A program made the position numbers and the translations under genes. A DNA stretch of 64,000 bases, taken from Sphingobacterium bambusae. Its GTDB lineage: Bacteria; Bacteroidota; Bacteroidia; Sphingobacteriales; Sphingobacteriaceae. Where the stretch lies: positions 744,001 to 808,000 of the forward strand of contig NZ_CP138332.1 of the NCBI RefSeq assembly GCF_033955345.1. Direction: 5' to 3'. Numbering within the stretch: the first letter of the stretch is position 1; the number at the start of each line of letters is the position of its first letter. Positions 9,728 to 18,346 of the stretch are shown here, one piece after another. The notes under the pieces were generated by a model. That model was not told the origin of the DNA and did not search any database. It saw only the letters and a list, made by a program, of their open reading frames with translations.

Positions 9728-11362
9728 CTATGTTATTTTTATTACGATACCTATATCGTTTGTGGTCAAATCCTTTGGCAGCGTAACATGTAGATATTCT
9801 TCATGCTGTGCAAAACTTGCATTCTCCTTAAGACCCAAAACCTGTACGCTCTTAATATTTTTTTTCATGCTACTCGCTTTTCCTAAAGATTTAATAGTGA
9901 CCGTATTGTTATCAGGGATTCCCAAAACCGTAGCAAACAGATCCTTTCCCTTGGTGGTGAAACGGATATCATCTGCTGTGAAGGGTTTACCTTTGCCTTC
10001 ATTGAATCCCTGCGCCTTTAATTCCGGTGCATCTTCCTGTGCAGGACCTTCACCGAAAACATGCCAAGGTCTGCTTCCTATTATAGCCTCGGAATTGACC
10101 TGCATCCAATCGGCTATTCCTTCAACCACCCGGCGCGCCTTATCATCCAAAGACCCGTCTCCGCGCAGTGGAACGCTCAAAAGCAAATTGCCATTTTTAC
10201 TAACCACATCAACCAGCATGTGAATCACCGTCTTTGCCGATTTATAAAGTCCTTTATCATATATCCTTCGATCGTAGTGCCAAGCACCTATGCAGGTACA
10301 GGTTTGCCATGGTTCGGGTTCAATTCTATTGCTCTGTCCGCGTTCTATATCCCATACCATGCATTTACGTTGCTGTTCATCCAAAATCTTACCGTTTATC
10401 ACAGCTTGTAGTTTCCCACCATTCCATTTTTGGTTCTCGTTATAGAAATGTGCAGCTATCTGAAGCCCTACCTCACTTATAGGCCATAGTGGAAGGGCAG
10501 TATCGTCGAAATATACAATATCGGGTCGATAGTTATCAATGAGCTCTACTGTTCGGTCCCTGAAATTCTCGCAATAATCCTTCGTAGGTACGTTAACTCC
10601 GGTACTGACATCCCAATGCCATTGTCTGTGAATACTATGCCCATCCTCGCTGTCTTTGCTCAAGGGGTGGTTCTGGGCATAAAGTACCTGTGGATCCATC
10701 CCTTGCCACCAAGTTCCTTTCCCTTCGGACTCTTTTAGCTTACCATCATATGGAACGCCTTTACGTGGCCCATTTTTATCTGATCGTTGCGCAGTTTCAT
10801 ACCAAGTCCAGGCATGTGCGGCATGCACACTCACGCCGAAACGCATACCTCTTTTTTTTGCTGCCCGCTCCCATCCTGCTACGATATCCTTTTTTGGACC
10901 AACCTTCGTACTGTTCCATTGATGATGACTACTGTTATACAGGTCCAAATTATCATGATGATTGGCCAACGCCATAAAATACTGTGCACCGGTACGTGCA
11001 TATAGATCCATCAATTGTTCAGCATCCCATTGCTCGGCCTTCCATTCATTTATAACGTCCTTGAAGCCAAATTGAGAAGGATGACCGTAGGTCTGAAGGT
11101 GATAATTGTATTGATCAGATCCTTCCTCGTACATCCCCCTAGCATACCAATCGCCACGCTCAGGCTGACATTGCGGCCCCCAGTGCGCCCATATACCGAA
11201 CTTAGCATCTCGAAACCAGTCGGGAACGCGATAATTCTCTAAGGAAACCCAATCAGGTCTAAACGGCACCTTTACCCAATTTCCCTGACCATGGGAAAAT
11301 TTACTCAAATAAAGAGTTGGGATAGCTGTTCCCAACATCTTAATAACTGTTCTCCTATTCAT
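9728..11362 (-). CDS. GH29 alpha-L-fucosidase with Tat-type signal
   Basis: About 544 residues, secreted. It hydrolyses terminal alpha-L-fucosyl residues with retention. The start at 11362 is chosen over the longer frame (11416) because it gives the twin-arginine signal MNRRTVIKMLGTA and has AAGAAGA a few bases upstream. GH29 landmarks are FGIWAHWGPQ, the HH pair in ANHHDNLDLYNS and the nucleophile in YRPDIVYFDD (Asp286 by this numbering). The C-terminal third is the usual beta domain (LPKDLTTNDIGIVIKI). A candidate regulator site (two ATCGAC, 21 bp apart) lies 139-165 bp upstream. It probably feeds L-fucose to the adjacent permease and oxidoreductases. Linkage preference is not deducible. 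Confidence 0.92.
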   Translation of the reverse strand: MNRRTVIKMLGTAIPTLYLSKFSHGQGNWVKVPFRPDWVSLENYRVPDWFRDAKFGIWAHWGPQCQPERGDWYARGMYEEGSDQYNYHLQTYGHPSQFGFKDVINEWKAEQWDAEQLMDLYARTGAQYFMALANHHDNLDLYNSSHHQWNSTKVGPKKDIVAGWERAAKKRGMRFGVSVHAAHAWTWYETAQRSDKNGPRKGVPYDGKLKESEGKGTWWQGMDPQVLYAQNHPLSKDSEDGHSIHRQWHWDVSTGVNVPTKDYCENFRDRTVELIDNYRPDIVYFDDTALPLWPISEVGLQIAAHFYNENQKWNGGKLQAVINGKILDEQQRKCMVWDIERGQSNRIEPEPWQTCTCIGAWHYDRRIYDKGLYKSAKTVIHMLVDVVSKNGNLLLSVPLRGDGSLDDKARRVVEGIADWMQVNSEAIIGSRPWHVFGEGPAQEDAPELKAQGFNEGKGKPFTADDIRFTTKGKDLFATVLGIPDNNTVTIKSLGKASSMKKNIKSVQVLGLKENASFAQHEEYLHVTLPKDLTTNDIGIVIKIT

Positions 11363-11500
11363 AAATCTTCTTTTTCGTAAAATCCGTTGAACGACCTCGT
11401 TTGTCAGATTTGACAATCTTAGGGTAACTCTTCGGTTTATAAAAGGGTTATCATTACACTAACAAATTTAAGTGTCTTTCCAAAAAACAAAGCCCCCATT

Positions 11501-11527
11501 ATCGACTAAAAATTGTCCTTTATCGAC
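11501..11527 (-). promoter_or_regulatory. Candidate AraC operator upstream of GH29 (ATCGAC x2, 21 bp apart)
   Basis: ATCGAC at 11501-11506 and again at 11522-11527, each in a longer similar context (TTATCGACTaaA and TTATCGACTttA). The start-to-start spacing of 21 bp is two helical turns, as expected for the two sub-sites of an AraC-family dimer. The same arrangement occurs upstream of fucP, the third susC and araC-1. Relative to the minus-strand gene it reads GTCGAT twice. Confidence 0.6.
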
Positions 11528-11566
11528 TTTACCTCGTTAAAACTGCAGCAAATCCATACTGATCAA

Positions 11567-11965
11567 TCAGGATGTAAGCGGATACAAATGGAAAATCCTA
11601 TCCATCAATCTCCATTTTTTGTCCGTCGTCCCATTTTCAGTCTGCTGGAATGAGGACATCCAGCATTCCCATTCTTGCTGTCTTGGGAGTGTGGCCAAAA
11701 TTTCAAAAGCATCTTCCCACTGGAAATCGACGCCCGTTTCCACGATCATAAAAAGCTTATTCTCCAATAGATAAATTTCCATCTCCAAAATACCAACTTG
11801 CTTTATACCTTCCCTAATTTCCTGCCAATGAACCTCTTCGCTGTGCGCGGCAAGGTACTTTGCAATAAGTTCGGCATCATCGATTAAATCAAGTGTTTGG
11901 CAATAGCGTTTTATTGGTTGTGCATAATTTTTCTGAACTGCACCATATTTATCTTTTATCTCCAT
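11567..11965 (-). CDS. L-rhamnose/L-fucose mutarotase family protein
   Basis: 132-residue cytoplasmic sugar mutarotase of the RhaM-like ferredoxin-fold family. It interconverts alpha and beta anomers of a 6-deoxy sugar. Family marks are the N-terminal YCQTLDLIDDAELIAKYLAAH, a central GIKQVGILEMEIYLLENKLF and the METVxDF-like VETGVDFQW followed by LATLPRQQEWE. In fucose clusters the same family acts on L-fucose. Given the fucosidase 200 bp downstream and fucP nearby, L-fucose is the likely substrate. It is divergent from araC-1 across an intergenic region holding a paired ATCGAT site. The exact sugar specificity is an inference. Confidence 0.85.
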   Translation of the reverse strand: MEIKDKYGAVQKNYAQPIKRYCQTLDLIDDAELIAKYLAAHSEEVHWQEIREGIKQVGILEMEIYLLENKLFMIVETGVDFQWEDAFEILATLPRQQEWECWMSSFQQTENGTTDKKWRLMDRIFHLYPLTS

Positions 11966-12299
11966 TATGGTTTGTTTGTTACTGAGGTTACCTTATGCTA
12001 TTGTCAGCAAAGATTAGGGTTTCGCTTAAGGAGCTAAGCACCTTGGGTGAAACAAATCAGATGGACAATATGCACGGCTACTACTGTTAAGGCCTATAAG
12101 TCAAAATTAGCCATGAAAAGCCACCTCCACTTGACCGTCATCGATAAGAACATGCACTAAATCGATATTTTAAAAGCTAGCCTCTTGACACATCTCATAA
12201 AAGATGGTTAACTTTACGCTAACAAAGACGTACGTATCATATAGCCTATACCATAGGCCGACATATTCATTCAACCGACCCTTATCTTGAAAAAGCCAA
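11966..12299. other. Divergent regulatory region between mutarotase and araC-1
   Basis: No gene seen. It contains the paired ATCGAT site at 12140-12166 and, closer to araC-1, a small inverted repeat GCCTAT-ACC-ATAGGC (12244-12258). Confidence 0.55.
12140..12166 (+). promoter_or_regulatory. Candidate AraC operator, variant (ATCGAT x2, 21 bp apart)
   Basis: ATCGAT at 12140-12145 and 12161-12166, spaced by the same 21 bp as the ATCGAC pairs. It is 134-160 bp before the araC-1 start and 175-201 bp before the mutarotase start. The distance to araC-1 matches that of the GH29 and fucP sites to their genes, so autoregulation and/or control of the mutarotase is plausible. ATCGAT is itself palindromic, so orientation cannot be assigned. 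Confidence 0.5.
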
Positions 12300-13181
12300 A
12301 TGAAAAGAGAAAAGTACAATTTAGATTTTATACTATTGAACATTGGTTATGCCGAACATCATGCAGACTGGAATTGGAAAAATATCAATAGCCCTTTTGC
12401 CAGAATTCATTTTGTGGTAAAAGGCGCCGCGAAAATCGTACGTAACGGTGGAAAGACAGAACTAAAAGAAGGTCATCTTTATCTCACCCCCTCCTATACC
12501 CACCATGGGTACGAGTGTGAGGAAGATCTTACCCTTTTCTACATCCACATTTACGAAAGTCCAGATAAACCACGCAGTATTTTCGATCAATTTGGTTTTC
12601 CTGTTGAAATAGTAGGCGATGGACTCTGTGCCAACTTGGTTGAGCGTCTATACGAGATAAACCCAGGAAGGGAACTGTCCTATTATGATCCGAATGATTA
12701 TGATAACTCTACCGAGCTAATCAGGAATATAGCACTTCAGGGAAATACCCCGCTGGCTCTGGAACTCGAAAGCCAAGGAATTATAAAACAGATCCTCTCT
12801 CGTTTTTTTGCACACGCAAAAGAGAAAACTCCTGATGTAGACGAAAGGATGTCCAGGGTACTCGACTACATCCATTCGCACATTGATACCACTATATCCA
12901 TTTCCGAATTGGCGGATATTTCCTTTTTGACGAAAGATCACTTGATCAGATCATTCAAAAAAAAAATCAACTGCACACCTGGAAAATACATCAACCGAAA
13001 AAAAATCGAAAAGGCGCAGCTCATGCTATTAGTGGGCGATTATAGTGTGCAGGAGCTGGCCTTTAAGTTAGGTTTTGATAACGTTTTTTATTTTAACCGT
13101 CTTTTTAAAAAGTTGACAGGTGAAAACCCTACTTCTTACAAAAAAAGGCTCGAAATTTTTGCGAATCAAGCGAAAGACTAA
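12300..13181 (+). CDS. AraC family transcriptional regulator (fucose block, copy 1)
   Basis: 293 residues. The N-terminal half is a cupin-like ligand-binding domain (about 15-150, FARIHFVVKGAAKI, LYLTPSYTHHGYECEEDLTLFYIHIYE) and the C-terminal ~100 residues are two helix-turn-helix motifs (ISISELADISFLTKDHLIRSFKK and VQELAFKLGFDNVFYFNRLFKK). It is a clear paralogue of the AraC at 41164, sharing LLNxGYAEHxxDWNWK, IRIHxVVKGA and the YINRKKIE segment. It converges on the dehydrogenase gene with a 4-bp overlap of stop codons. It probably senses L-fucose or a derivative and binds the paired ATCGAC/T sites; that role is inferred from context. Confidence 0.88.
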   Translation: MKREKYNLDFILLNIGYAEHHADWNWKNINSPFARIHFVVKGAAKIVRNGGKTELKEGHLYLTPSYTHHGYECEEDLTLFYIHIYESPDKPRSIFDQFGFPVEIVGDGLCANLVERLYEINPGRELSYYDPNDYDNSTELIRNIALQGNTPLALELESQGIIKQILSRFFAHAKEKTPDVDERMSRVLDYIHSHIDTTISISELADISFLTKDHLIRSFKKKINCTPGKYINRKKIEKAQLMLLVGDYSVQELAFKLGFDNVFYFNRLFKKLTGENPTSYKKRLEIFANQAKD

Positions 13182-14203
13182 AACTCCACTACTGCCTTTA
13201 TAACCTGGCTATCTGATCGTGACAAAGATTCAAATCGTCCTGCGAGATCCTCAAACGCAATACGATGGGATATATAGGATTTTGAATTGATCAACCCGTT
13301 GCTTAAACAGGAAGTGACATGAGTAAAATCCTCCTTTGTTGCATTCCTACTACTCATCAAAGTCGCTTCGCGCCTATGAAACTCGGGATGTGAAAAGGAT
13401 AGCATCTCTTTCTGCAGACCGATCAGAACATACCTAGCTCCATGAGCTAAATAGTCGAAGCCCTCGTGTATCGCTAATTTGTTTCCTGTTGCATCCAATA
13501 CCACCGTGGGCATGTCTCCGCCGGTAATGCGCATCAAGTTTTCTTTTACATTTTCTCGCTTCGGATTGATCACATGATTCACACCCAAATATCGGCGACA
13601 AAAGTCCAGTCGATCGTCATTTACGTCCAAAGCGATAACCTCCGCTCCGGCTATAATGGCGAACTGCATAGTTGCTAGGCCAATCGGACCCGCTCCCATG
13701 ACCAAGACATACTCCCCGTTTTTTACGTCAGCTCTCCTTACACCATGTGCCCCTATAGCCAGGGGCTCCACTAGTACAAGTTGGTCTACAGTCAAAGAAC
13801 CTGCCTTGATGAGCAGATGTGAAGGAACTACCATATAGTTTCTCAATGCGCCGTCGATATGAACGCCCGCTACTTGCATTGCTGCACAGCAATTATTCCT
13901 ACCTGTACGACAGGCGATACATATTCCACAGGCAAGGTACGGCATAAATGTAGCCAATTCTCCTTTTACGAAAGCCCCGTCGCCTCCATCTACTATCTGG
14001 ACGGCGACCTCATGTCCTAAAATCCTCGGATAATCAAAAAAAGGTTGATTTCCCTTGAATGCATGATAGTCCGTTCCACAAATTCCTACCTGAAGAATCT
14101 TAACCAACACCTGATCCGCTTGCGGCTTAGGAATGGGCATCATCCTATATTCAAACCTGTTTGGTTCTACGCATACCAGCGCATTCATATTATCTAAAGC
14201 CAT
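13178..14203 (-). CDS. Zinc-dependent medium-chain alcohol (polyol) dehydrogenase
   Basis: About 341 residues from the ATG at 14203, which shares its A with the TAA stop of the upstream reductase (TAATG overlap, suggesting translational coupling). A longer frame from 14251 would overlap the reductase and is disfavoured. It has a GroES-like N-terminal domain with catalytic-zinc ligands (GICGTDYHAF, GHE), a four-cysteine structural zinc lobe (CGICIACRTGRNNC) and a Rossmann NAD(P) site (VLVMGAGPIGLATMQFA, with Asp in IALDVNDDR). It resembles sorbitol/threonine-type dehydrogenases. As third gene of the fucP operon it probably oxidises an intermediate of L-fucose breakdown; which step is not determinable from sequence. 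Confidence 0.87.
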   Translation of the reverse strand: MALDNMNALVCVEPNRFEYRMMPIPKPQADQVLVKILQVGICGTDYHAFKGNQPFFDYPRILGHEVAVQIVDGGDGAFVKGELATFMPYLACGICIACRTGRNNCCAAMQVAGVHIDGALRNYMVVPSHLLIKAGSLTVDQLVLVEPLAIGAHGVRRADVKNGEYVLVMGAGPIGLATMQFAIIAGAEVIALDVNDDRLDFCRRYLGVNHVINPKRENVKENLMRITGGDMPTVVLDATGNKLAIHEGFDYLAHGARYVLIGLQKEMLSFSHPEFHRREATLMSSRNATKEDFTHVTSCLSNGLINSKSYISHRIAFEDLAGRFESLSRSDSQVIKAVVEF

Positions 14204-15240
14204 TATCCAAATACCCTTTCCAATAAACCGAGTGCATGCATTTCTTCCCAAAAAGCACTCGGGATGATCTTAGACGTCATGTTTATATTCGGCATCACCT
14301 TCTCAGGCTTTGTCGTGTTGAGTGCGATACTCGCTACTCCTGGGACATTGAAGCTGAAATTGAAGCATGCTTCGGCTGGCTTTACTCCATGTTTATCGCA
14401 TATCGACCAGAATTGATCTCGCCAGTCATATAAATCTTGTCCTGCTTTAGTACTCCTGTCCACTAAACGATAGTTATAATGATCACCTCCTGTAAGAAAT
14501 CCCCCATTGAAAACTGCTGAATTCACAACACAAACTCCGCGCTTCTGCAGCTCCTCGATAAAGTCCATTAATTCCTGTGGATGGCTATGGATAGTCAGGC
14601 TATTGGCGATCATTACCCAATCTAAATCGACATCAGCCGCAATTCGCTGTACAACTTTCCAGTCCTTACATCCTACCCCTACGCCGATGATTTCACCTGC
14701 CTCACGCAGTTCCAAAAGTGCCCGGTAAGCTTCCAAGATCTCCGTATACCGCAATTGTGCTTCTTCCGCTGAATCTGCAGTTGATAGGTATTCATCTGGA
14801 TCATGCACGGACAAGAGTGCAGCTCTGTATGGGTAAAGGAGCTCGTTTCCCTGCCTGTAGCATTCTTTTATTCCTTTATAACTGATCCTTTGCTCGGCAT
14901 CATTTTTAATTCCTTTCCATACTCCTGGCTCAAAGGTTGGTTCTTGAGTTAGCAAAGGTGTCTGAAACCAGCCCAATTTATTACTGATTAGAACACGCGA
15001 TGAATCGACATTTAGATCCTGTAGACACTTCCCCAGAACATGCAATGACAATCCCGCTCCATATTTACCGGCAGAATCAAAAACCGTTATTTCCCGCGGT
15101 TCCCCCTTCATACATTGCTCAACAACTTGAAGTTTGGAAGCGTAAGGAATATCTTCGTAAAGATTACCGAGGCCACTTGTTCCGAATACAACTTGCGGTA
15201 GGGGGAGAGGCGCCTTATTTTTGTTTGCATTTTTACTCAT
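14203..15240 (-). CDS. Aldo/keto reductase, probable L-fucose (aldose) dehydrogenase
   Basis: 345-residue TIM-barrel aldo/keto reductase. The catalytic tetrad is visible: Asp55 and Tyr60 in FDSAGKYGAG, Lys88 in ISNKLGW, and His in LLSVHDPDEY. The sequence is of the D-threo-aldose 1-dehydrogenase/L-fucose dehydrogenase group, recognised by FGTSGLGNLYE and the late FNSxVFNGGFL-like segment (VNSAVFNGGFLTGGDHYNYR). It would oxidise L-fucose to L-fucono-lactone with NAD(P). It lies 9 bases after fucP and overlaps the next dehydrogenase. The lactonase and fuconate dehydratase needed to complete that route are not in this window. Confidence 0.85.
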   Translation of the reverse strand: MSKNANKNKAPLPLPQVVFGTSGLGNLYEDIPYASKLQVVEQCMKGEPREITVFDSAGKYGAGLSLHVLGKCLQDLNVDSSRVLISNKLGWFQTPLLTQEPTFEPGVWKGIKNDAEQRISYKGIKECYRQGNELLYPYRAALLSVHDPDEYLSTADSAEEAQLRYTEILEAYRALLELREAGEIIGVGVGCKDWKVVQRIAADVDLDWVMIANSLTIHSHPQELMDFIEELQKRGVCVVNSAVFNGGFLTGGDHYNYRLVDRSTKAGQDLYDWRDQFWSICDKHGVKPAEACFNFSFNVPGVASIALNTTKPEKVMPNINMTSKIIPSAFWEEMHALGLLERVFG

Positions 15241-15249
15241 ATCTGATAA

Positions 15250-16512
15250 TTAGTTGACAACTTTAGTATGTGGTTTGTATTTGTAGGCGCCAAATAAGGC
15301 AATTAAGACGAAACTTAGCATGGGGATAGCGTAACCTAACCGAATATCACCAGATAAGTCGCTAATCATTTTAAAGCACCAAGGAAGCACTGTGCCTCCA
15401 ACAATAGACATGACAACTAAACTACTGCCGTATTCAGTATCTCCATCTAGTTTATTTATTGCCAAGGCAAATATTGTCGGGAACATAATGGACATTAAAA
15501 AACAGATTGTAATTACAGAGTACAAACAAACCATACCTTTTGCCGTGATCGCCAAAATACACAGCAACACATTTACTGAAGAATAGATCGAAAGGAGCAA
15601 GCTGGGCTTAGTGTAGCACATGAAAAAAGTCCCAAAAAAACGGCCAATAATAAATGCAATGCCGCAAATGTAAAGGTAATGATTGGCTTCATCTAGAGAT
15701 ACATCAGCAACCTCTTTAGCATAAAGTAAAAAAAAGGTAAAAATTGACACCTGTGTCCCTACATAAAAAAATTGTGAAATAACCCCCCAGACCAAATGGT
15801 TATTCTTCAACACTTTAAACAGATTAAAGTTGACATCTATTTTAACTAGCTTAAAAGGAATTTTTGGAAGCGTTACCACAGAAAACAGCAACATTATTAT
15901 CCCTATAACCAATCCCAGAAGAAAATATGGTTCCATAATAGTATCTTCTTCAAGAGCTACCGTGGCTTTCCTTAAGGATGTATCCATTTTAATAAGTTCC
16001 GGCAGTATTACAGGCTCCATCGATCTTATTTTTGAGCATAAGATCGACACAAAAATCACTCCGATACCATCGAAGGAGTTGACGAGATTTATCCTGACTG
16101 TAGCAGTTTCTGAGAAACCCAAATTTTGAACATAAGGGTAAATGGTTGTTTGAATGAGAATTTTTCCAGAAGTCATTACAAATAGTGCAATAACAAAAAA
16201 ACGATACGACTGCGAATGTACTGCTGGAATTAGTACAAAACATCCAATTGCAAGTGTAGTAAGACCGATAATAATTCCCCAACGGCCGCCAAAACGCTTC
16301 ATTATCCAGCCGGCTGGTAGCGCCATCAACAAATAAGCAATACCCGTGCAAGATTTGGCTAAAGCAAAATTCGGAGGAGACAAATCGAAAGTTCTTTTAA
16401 ATTGAAATGCCAATAGATGCTCAAGATTCTCAGAAAATCCTAAGATAAAAAAAATCAATGATGTTAAAATGATAACAATCTTTACATCAAAAGTGCTTCT
16501 AGATTCAATCAT
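15250..16512 (-). CDS. fucP: L-fucose:H+ symporter-like MFS permease
   Basis: About 420 residues and 12 predicted membrane helices, major facilitator superfamily, FucP-type group. Marks are FILGFSENLEHLLAFQFKRTF in helix 1-2, the AGWIMKRFGGRWGIIIGL loop, QTTIYPYVQNLG, and SIMFPTIFALAINKLDGDTEYGSSLVVMSIVGG in the C-terminal half, close to the FPTIFxLxIxxLG signature of fucose and hexose FucP proteins. The start at 16512 (MIESRS) is preferred over 16524. It is the first gene of a three-gene operon (permease, aldo/keto reductase, zinc dehydrogenase). A paired ATCGAC site lies 143-169 bp upstream. It imports free fucose from the periplasm. Confidence 0.87.
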   Translation of the reverse strand: MIESRSTFDVKIVIILTSLIFFILGFSENLEHLLAFQFKRTFDLSPPNFALAKSCTGIAYLLMALPAGWIMKRFGGRWGIIIGLTTLAIGCFVLIPAVHSQSYRFFVIALFVMTSGKILIQTTIYPYVQNLGFSETATVRINLVNSFDGIGVIFVSILCSKIRSMEPVILPELIKMDTSLRKATVALEEDTIMEPYFLLGLVIGIIMLLFSVVTLPKIPFKLVKIDVNFNLFKVLKNNHLVWGVISQFFYVGTQVSIFTFFLLYAKEVADVSLDEANHYLYICGIAFIIGRFFGTFFMCYTKPSLLLSIYSSVNVLLCILAITAKGMVCLYSVITICFLMSIMFPTIFALAINKLDGDTEYGSSLVVMSIVGGTVLPWCFKMISDLSGDIRLGYAIPMLSFVLIALFGAYKYKPHTKVVN

Positions 16513-16845
16513 ATTGAAACACAATCTTTAAAGTATTCGATAAGGGAAAGACCAAACTTGACTGAACAATGTAAATTTTACGGTTGTTAGCATTCTGAGA
16601 CAAAAAAAACATATTCAAATAAACTCAAAATATCATTATAGATTTATAAAATTATCGACTAAATGTTGTAGAAAATCGACACATCAGGTTTCCGTTAAAA
16701 TTGCTTACTAAATATACACCGTTTATCATGGATTATATAAGGAATGTTGGCGTTAGATCCATGTATAAATATGACCATAGTTTTAACCGATTTTAAGATG
16801 GATAAAATATATTGTTTTTCATATTTATTGAAATCTTCAAAAAGC
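16513..16845. other. fucP upstream region
   Basis: AT-rich non-coding region between fucP and the DoxX gene that ends at 16846. It contains the paired ATCGAC site at 16655-16681. No convincing gene or terminator was found for the DoxX operon. Confidence 0.55.
16655..16681 (-). promoter_or_regulatory. Candidate AraC operator upstream of fucP (ATCGAC x2, 21 bp apart)
   Basis: ATCGAC at 16655-16660 and 16676-16681. The left copy shares the extended context ATTATCGACTAAA with the GH29 site, followed in both cases by TTGT. Spacing and distance to the start codon (143-169 bp) agree with the GH29 site (139-165 bp). Confidence 0.6.
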
Positions 16846-17220
16846 TCAACTAACCTCTTTTTGAAAATTAATATCCTGAGTGCATGAAAGCAAAACACCC
16901 AGCAAAAGAAGAAATACATTAATTGCAATCACATTAGTCTCACACCTTATTATATGAAGTGTAATTGCTCCGATCATAATTATAATTACACCGAAACCAG
17001 AAATTTTGGTTAATTTTTTAAATCCTAAAAGAGGAAACACTAACAAACCAATACCGACAGAAGTATCTGCAGCAAGAGAAAGAAGGCTGAGATTAGGATA
17101 CACTTCCATCCAAGGGTATAGCGATGAATTTAATAGCTTGCTAATACCCGCATAAACTAATATAGCACTTACAAATAAGCGAGATAGCCAAACGGCTATG
17201 TGTTTAAAATTTACTTTCAT
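16846..17220 (-). CDS. DoxX-like four-helix membrane protein
   Basis: 124 residues with four hydrophobic helices. The N-terminal LSRLFVSAILVYAGISKLLNS is the usual first helix of DoxX/MauE-type proteins, and the remainder is a compact membrane bundle (LAADTSVGIGLLVFPLLGF, GFGVIIIMIGAITLHIIRC, AINVFLLLLGVLLS). The family is associated with quinone or redox chemistry, but the function is poorly defined. It starts 18 bases after the siderophore-interacting flavoprotein and probably shares its transcript. Confidence 0.8.
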   Translation of the reverse strand: MKVNFKHIAVWLSRLFVSAILVYAGISKLLNSSLYPWMEVYPNLSLLSLAADTSVGIGLLVFPLLGFKKLTKISGFGVIIIMIGAITLHIIRCETNVIAINVFLLLLGVLLSCTQDINFQKEVS

Positions 17221-17238
17221 TATCTTAACTTTGCAAAG

Positions 17239-17961
17239 TTACTCCAACGCTACTTTACCGGGCATCCAAAAAGGTTTGGTTTTGAATTGTTTTTTTGATA
17301 AGCCACGTATTTTCAACAGATAGTTACTCAAGGCTACACAAAGCCTACCATCTCCACCGATGTAAATCATTGTATTATCCAAACTTAGGACTTTCAATTT
17401 ATTGATAATCTGAATCACTGTTTGTTCTTTGACCACATGAAATTCAAAAGGCTTGCTGTTATCAATATCCGGAAAAAAGTGCTCTGGTTTATCACCGTAT
17501 ATAATCGCATCGAACGTTTGTTCTGCAGAAAGTTGTCTTCTGAAAAAATAATAATGTGCGAGTGTACTTACATCACCTATAAACAAGTGTTTAGTAGCTT
17601 CTTGTTGTAAAGTGAATTTACCAAATGGAGCTGACAGTAGTACTTCTTGACCAATTTCTAACTCATGTATCCATTTACTACCAAGTCCGTCAGTAAGTGA
17701 ACAAATAGCAAAATGACAAACGCCTATTTCATCAGTTTCTTCGTATTTCCAAACAGAATATGTACGTAATCTATCTTTTAACCTGCTATTTATATTGGGA
17801 TAAATCAATATCCTGATGTGTTGTCCAACAGCCATTTTTCTAAATGAAAAATTGCCTGTTACTGTGAGGTGGTACACTGCTTCACTTATTTTCGTCTTTT
17901 GCGTTACGACACCACTTTTCAACACTAAACGAGTGTATAATATTTCTTCTATATTGACCAT
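17239..17961 (-). CDS. Siderophore-interacting FAD-binding protein (ferric-siderophore reductase type)
   Basis: 240-residue flavoprotein resembling the SIP/ViuB family. The N-terminal FAD-binding barrel (about 15-120) contains the flavin-contacting RTYSVWKYE and the FAICSLTDGLGSKWIHELEIGQEV segment with LLSAPFGKF. The C-terminal half is the NAD(P)H-binding part (FIGDVSTLAHYYFFRRQL, MIYIGGDGRLCVALSNYLL). Such proteins reduce Fe(III)-siderophores in the cytoplasm. No siderophore receptor is nearby. A TATATTTG -7 element (17974 to 17967 on the minus strand) lies immediately before the start codon, which would make the mRNA nearly leaderless. It is the first gene of a pair with DoxX. Confidence 0.8.
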   Translation of the reverse strand: MVNIEEILYTRLVLKSGVVTQKTKISEAVYHLTVTGNFSFRKMAVGQHIRILIYPNINSRLKDRLRTYSVWKYEETDEIGVCHFAICSLTDGLGSKWIHELEIGQEVLLSAPFGKFTLQQEATKHLFIGDVSTLAHYYFFRRQLSAEQTFDAIIYGDKPEHFFPDIDNSKPFEFHVVKEQTVIQIINKLKVLSLDNTMIYIGGDGRLCVALSNYLLKIRGLSKKQFKTKPFWMPGKVALE

Positions 17962-18346
17962 ATTTACAAATATAAAAATACATGTAATATATTATTTATT
18001 CCTTAAATTGAAAAGATATTTTATTCTATCACAACAAAGAGGGCGTAATTTTTCTAAAACATTTATAGTCCGATATAGATAGTCTGGCGTATTTGCTGCA
18101 ACATAACTAAGTGGAATAAACTTTAAGTATTTAGAATATTTGCTTTTCTATTGATAGAGTTTAAACAAAGTTGCTAGTGGTTAAATTGATCGTCACCTAA
18201 TTGAAAAACCTGTCAATGTCATAAATAACTCATCTAAGCGAAGAACAAATACATCTGCTAAAAGTACGCATATCAACTAAGTTCTCTTTAATATTCTCTA
18301 TTGCTCTGACACCCTAGTCCCATTCATTAATTTAATAAAGTGAATA
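17962..18346. other. AT-rich intergenic region
   Basis: No gene seen. It holds the predicted -7 element of the flavoprotein gene (17967-17974) and one copy of a 14-bp motif ACTTTAAGTATTTA at 18120-18133 that recurs at 20400-20413. Confidence 0.5.

Noticed and set aside
16695..16928. Minus-strand frame overlapping the DoxX gene end
   Set aside because: It covers part of the DoxX gene in another frame and has no recognisable domain.
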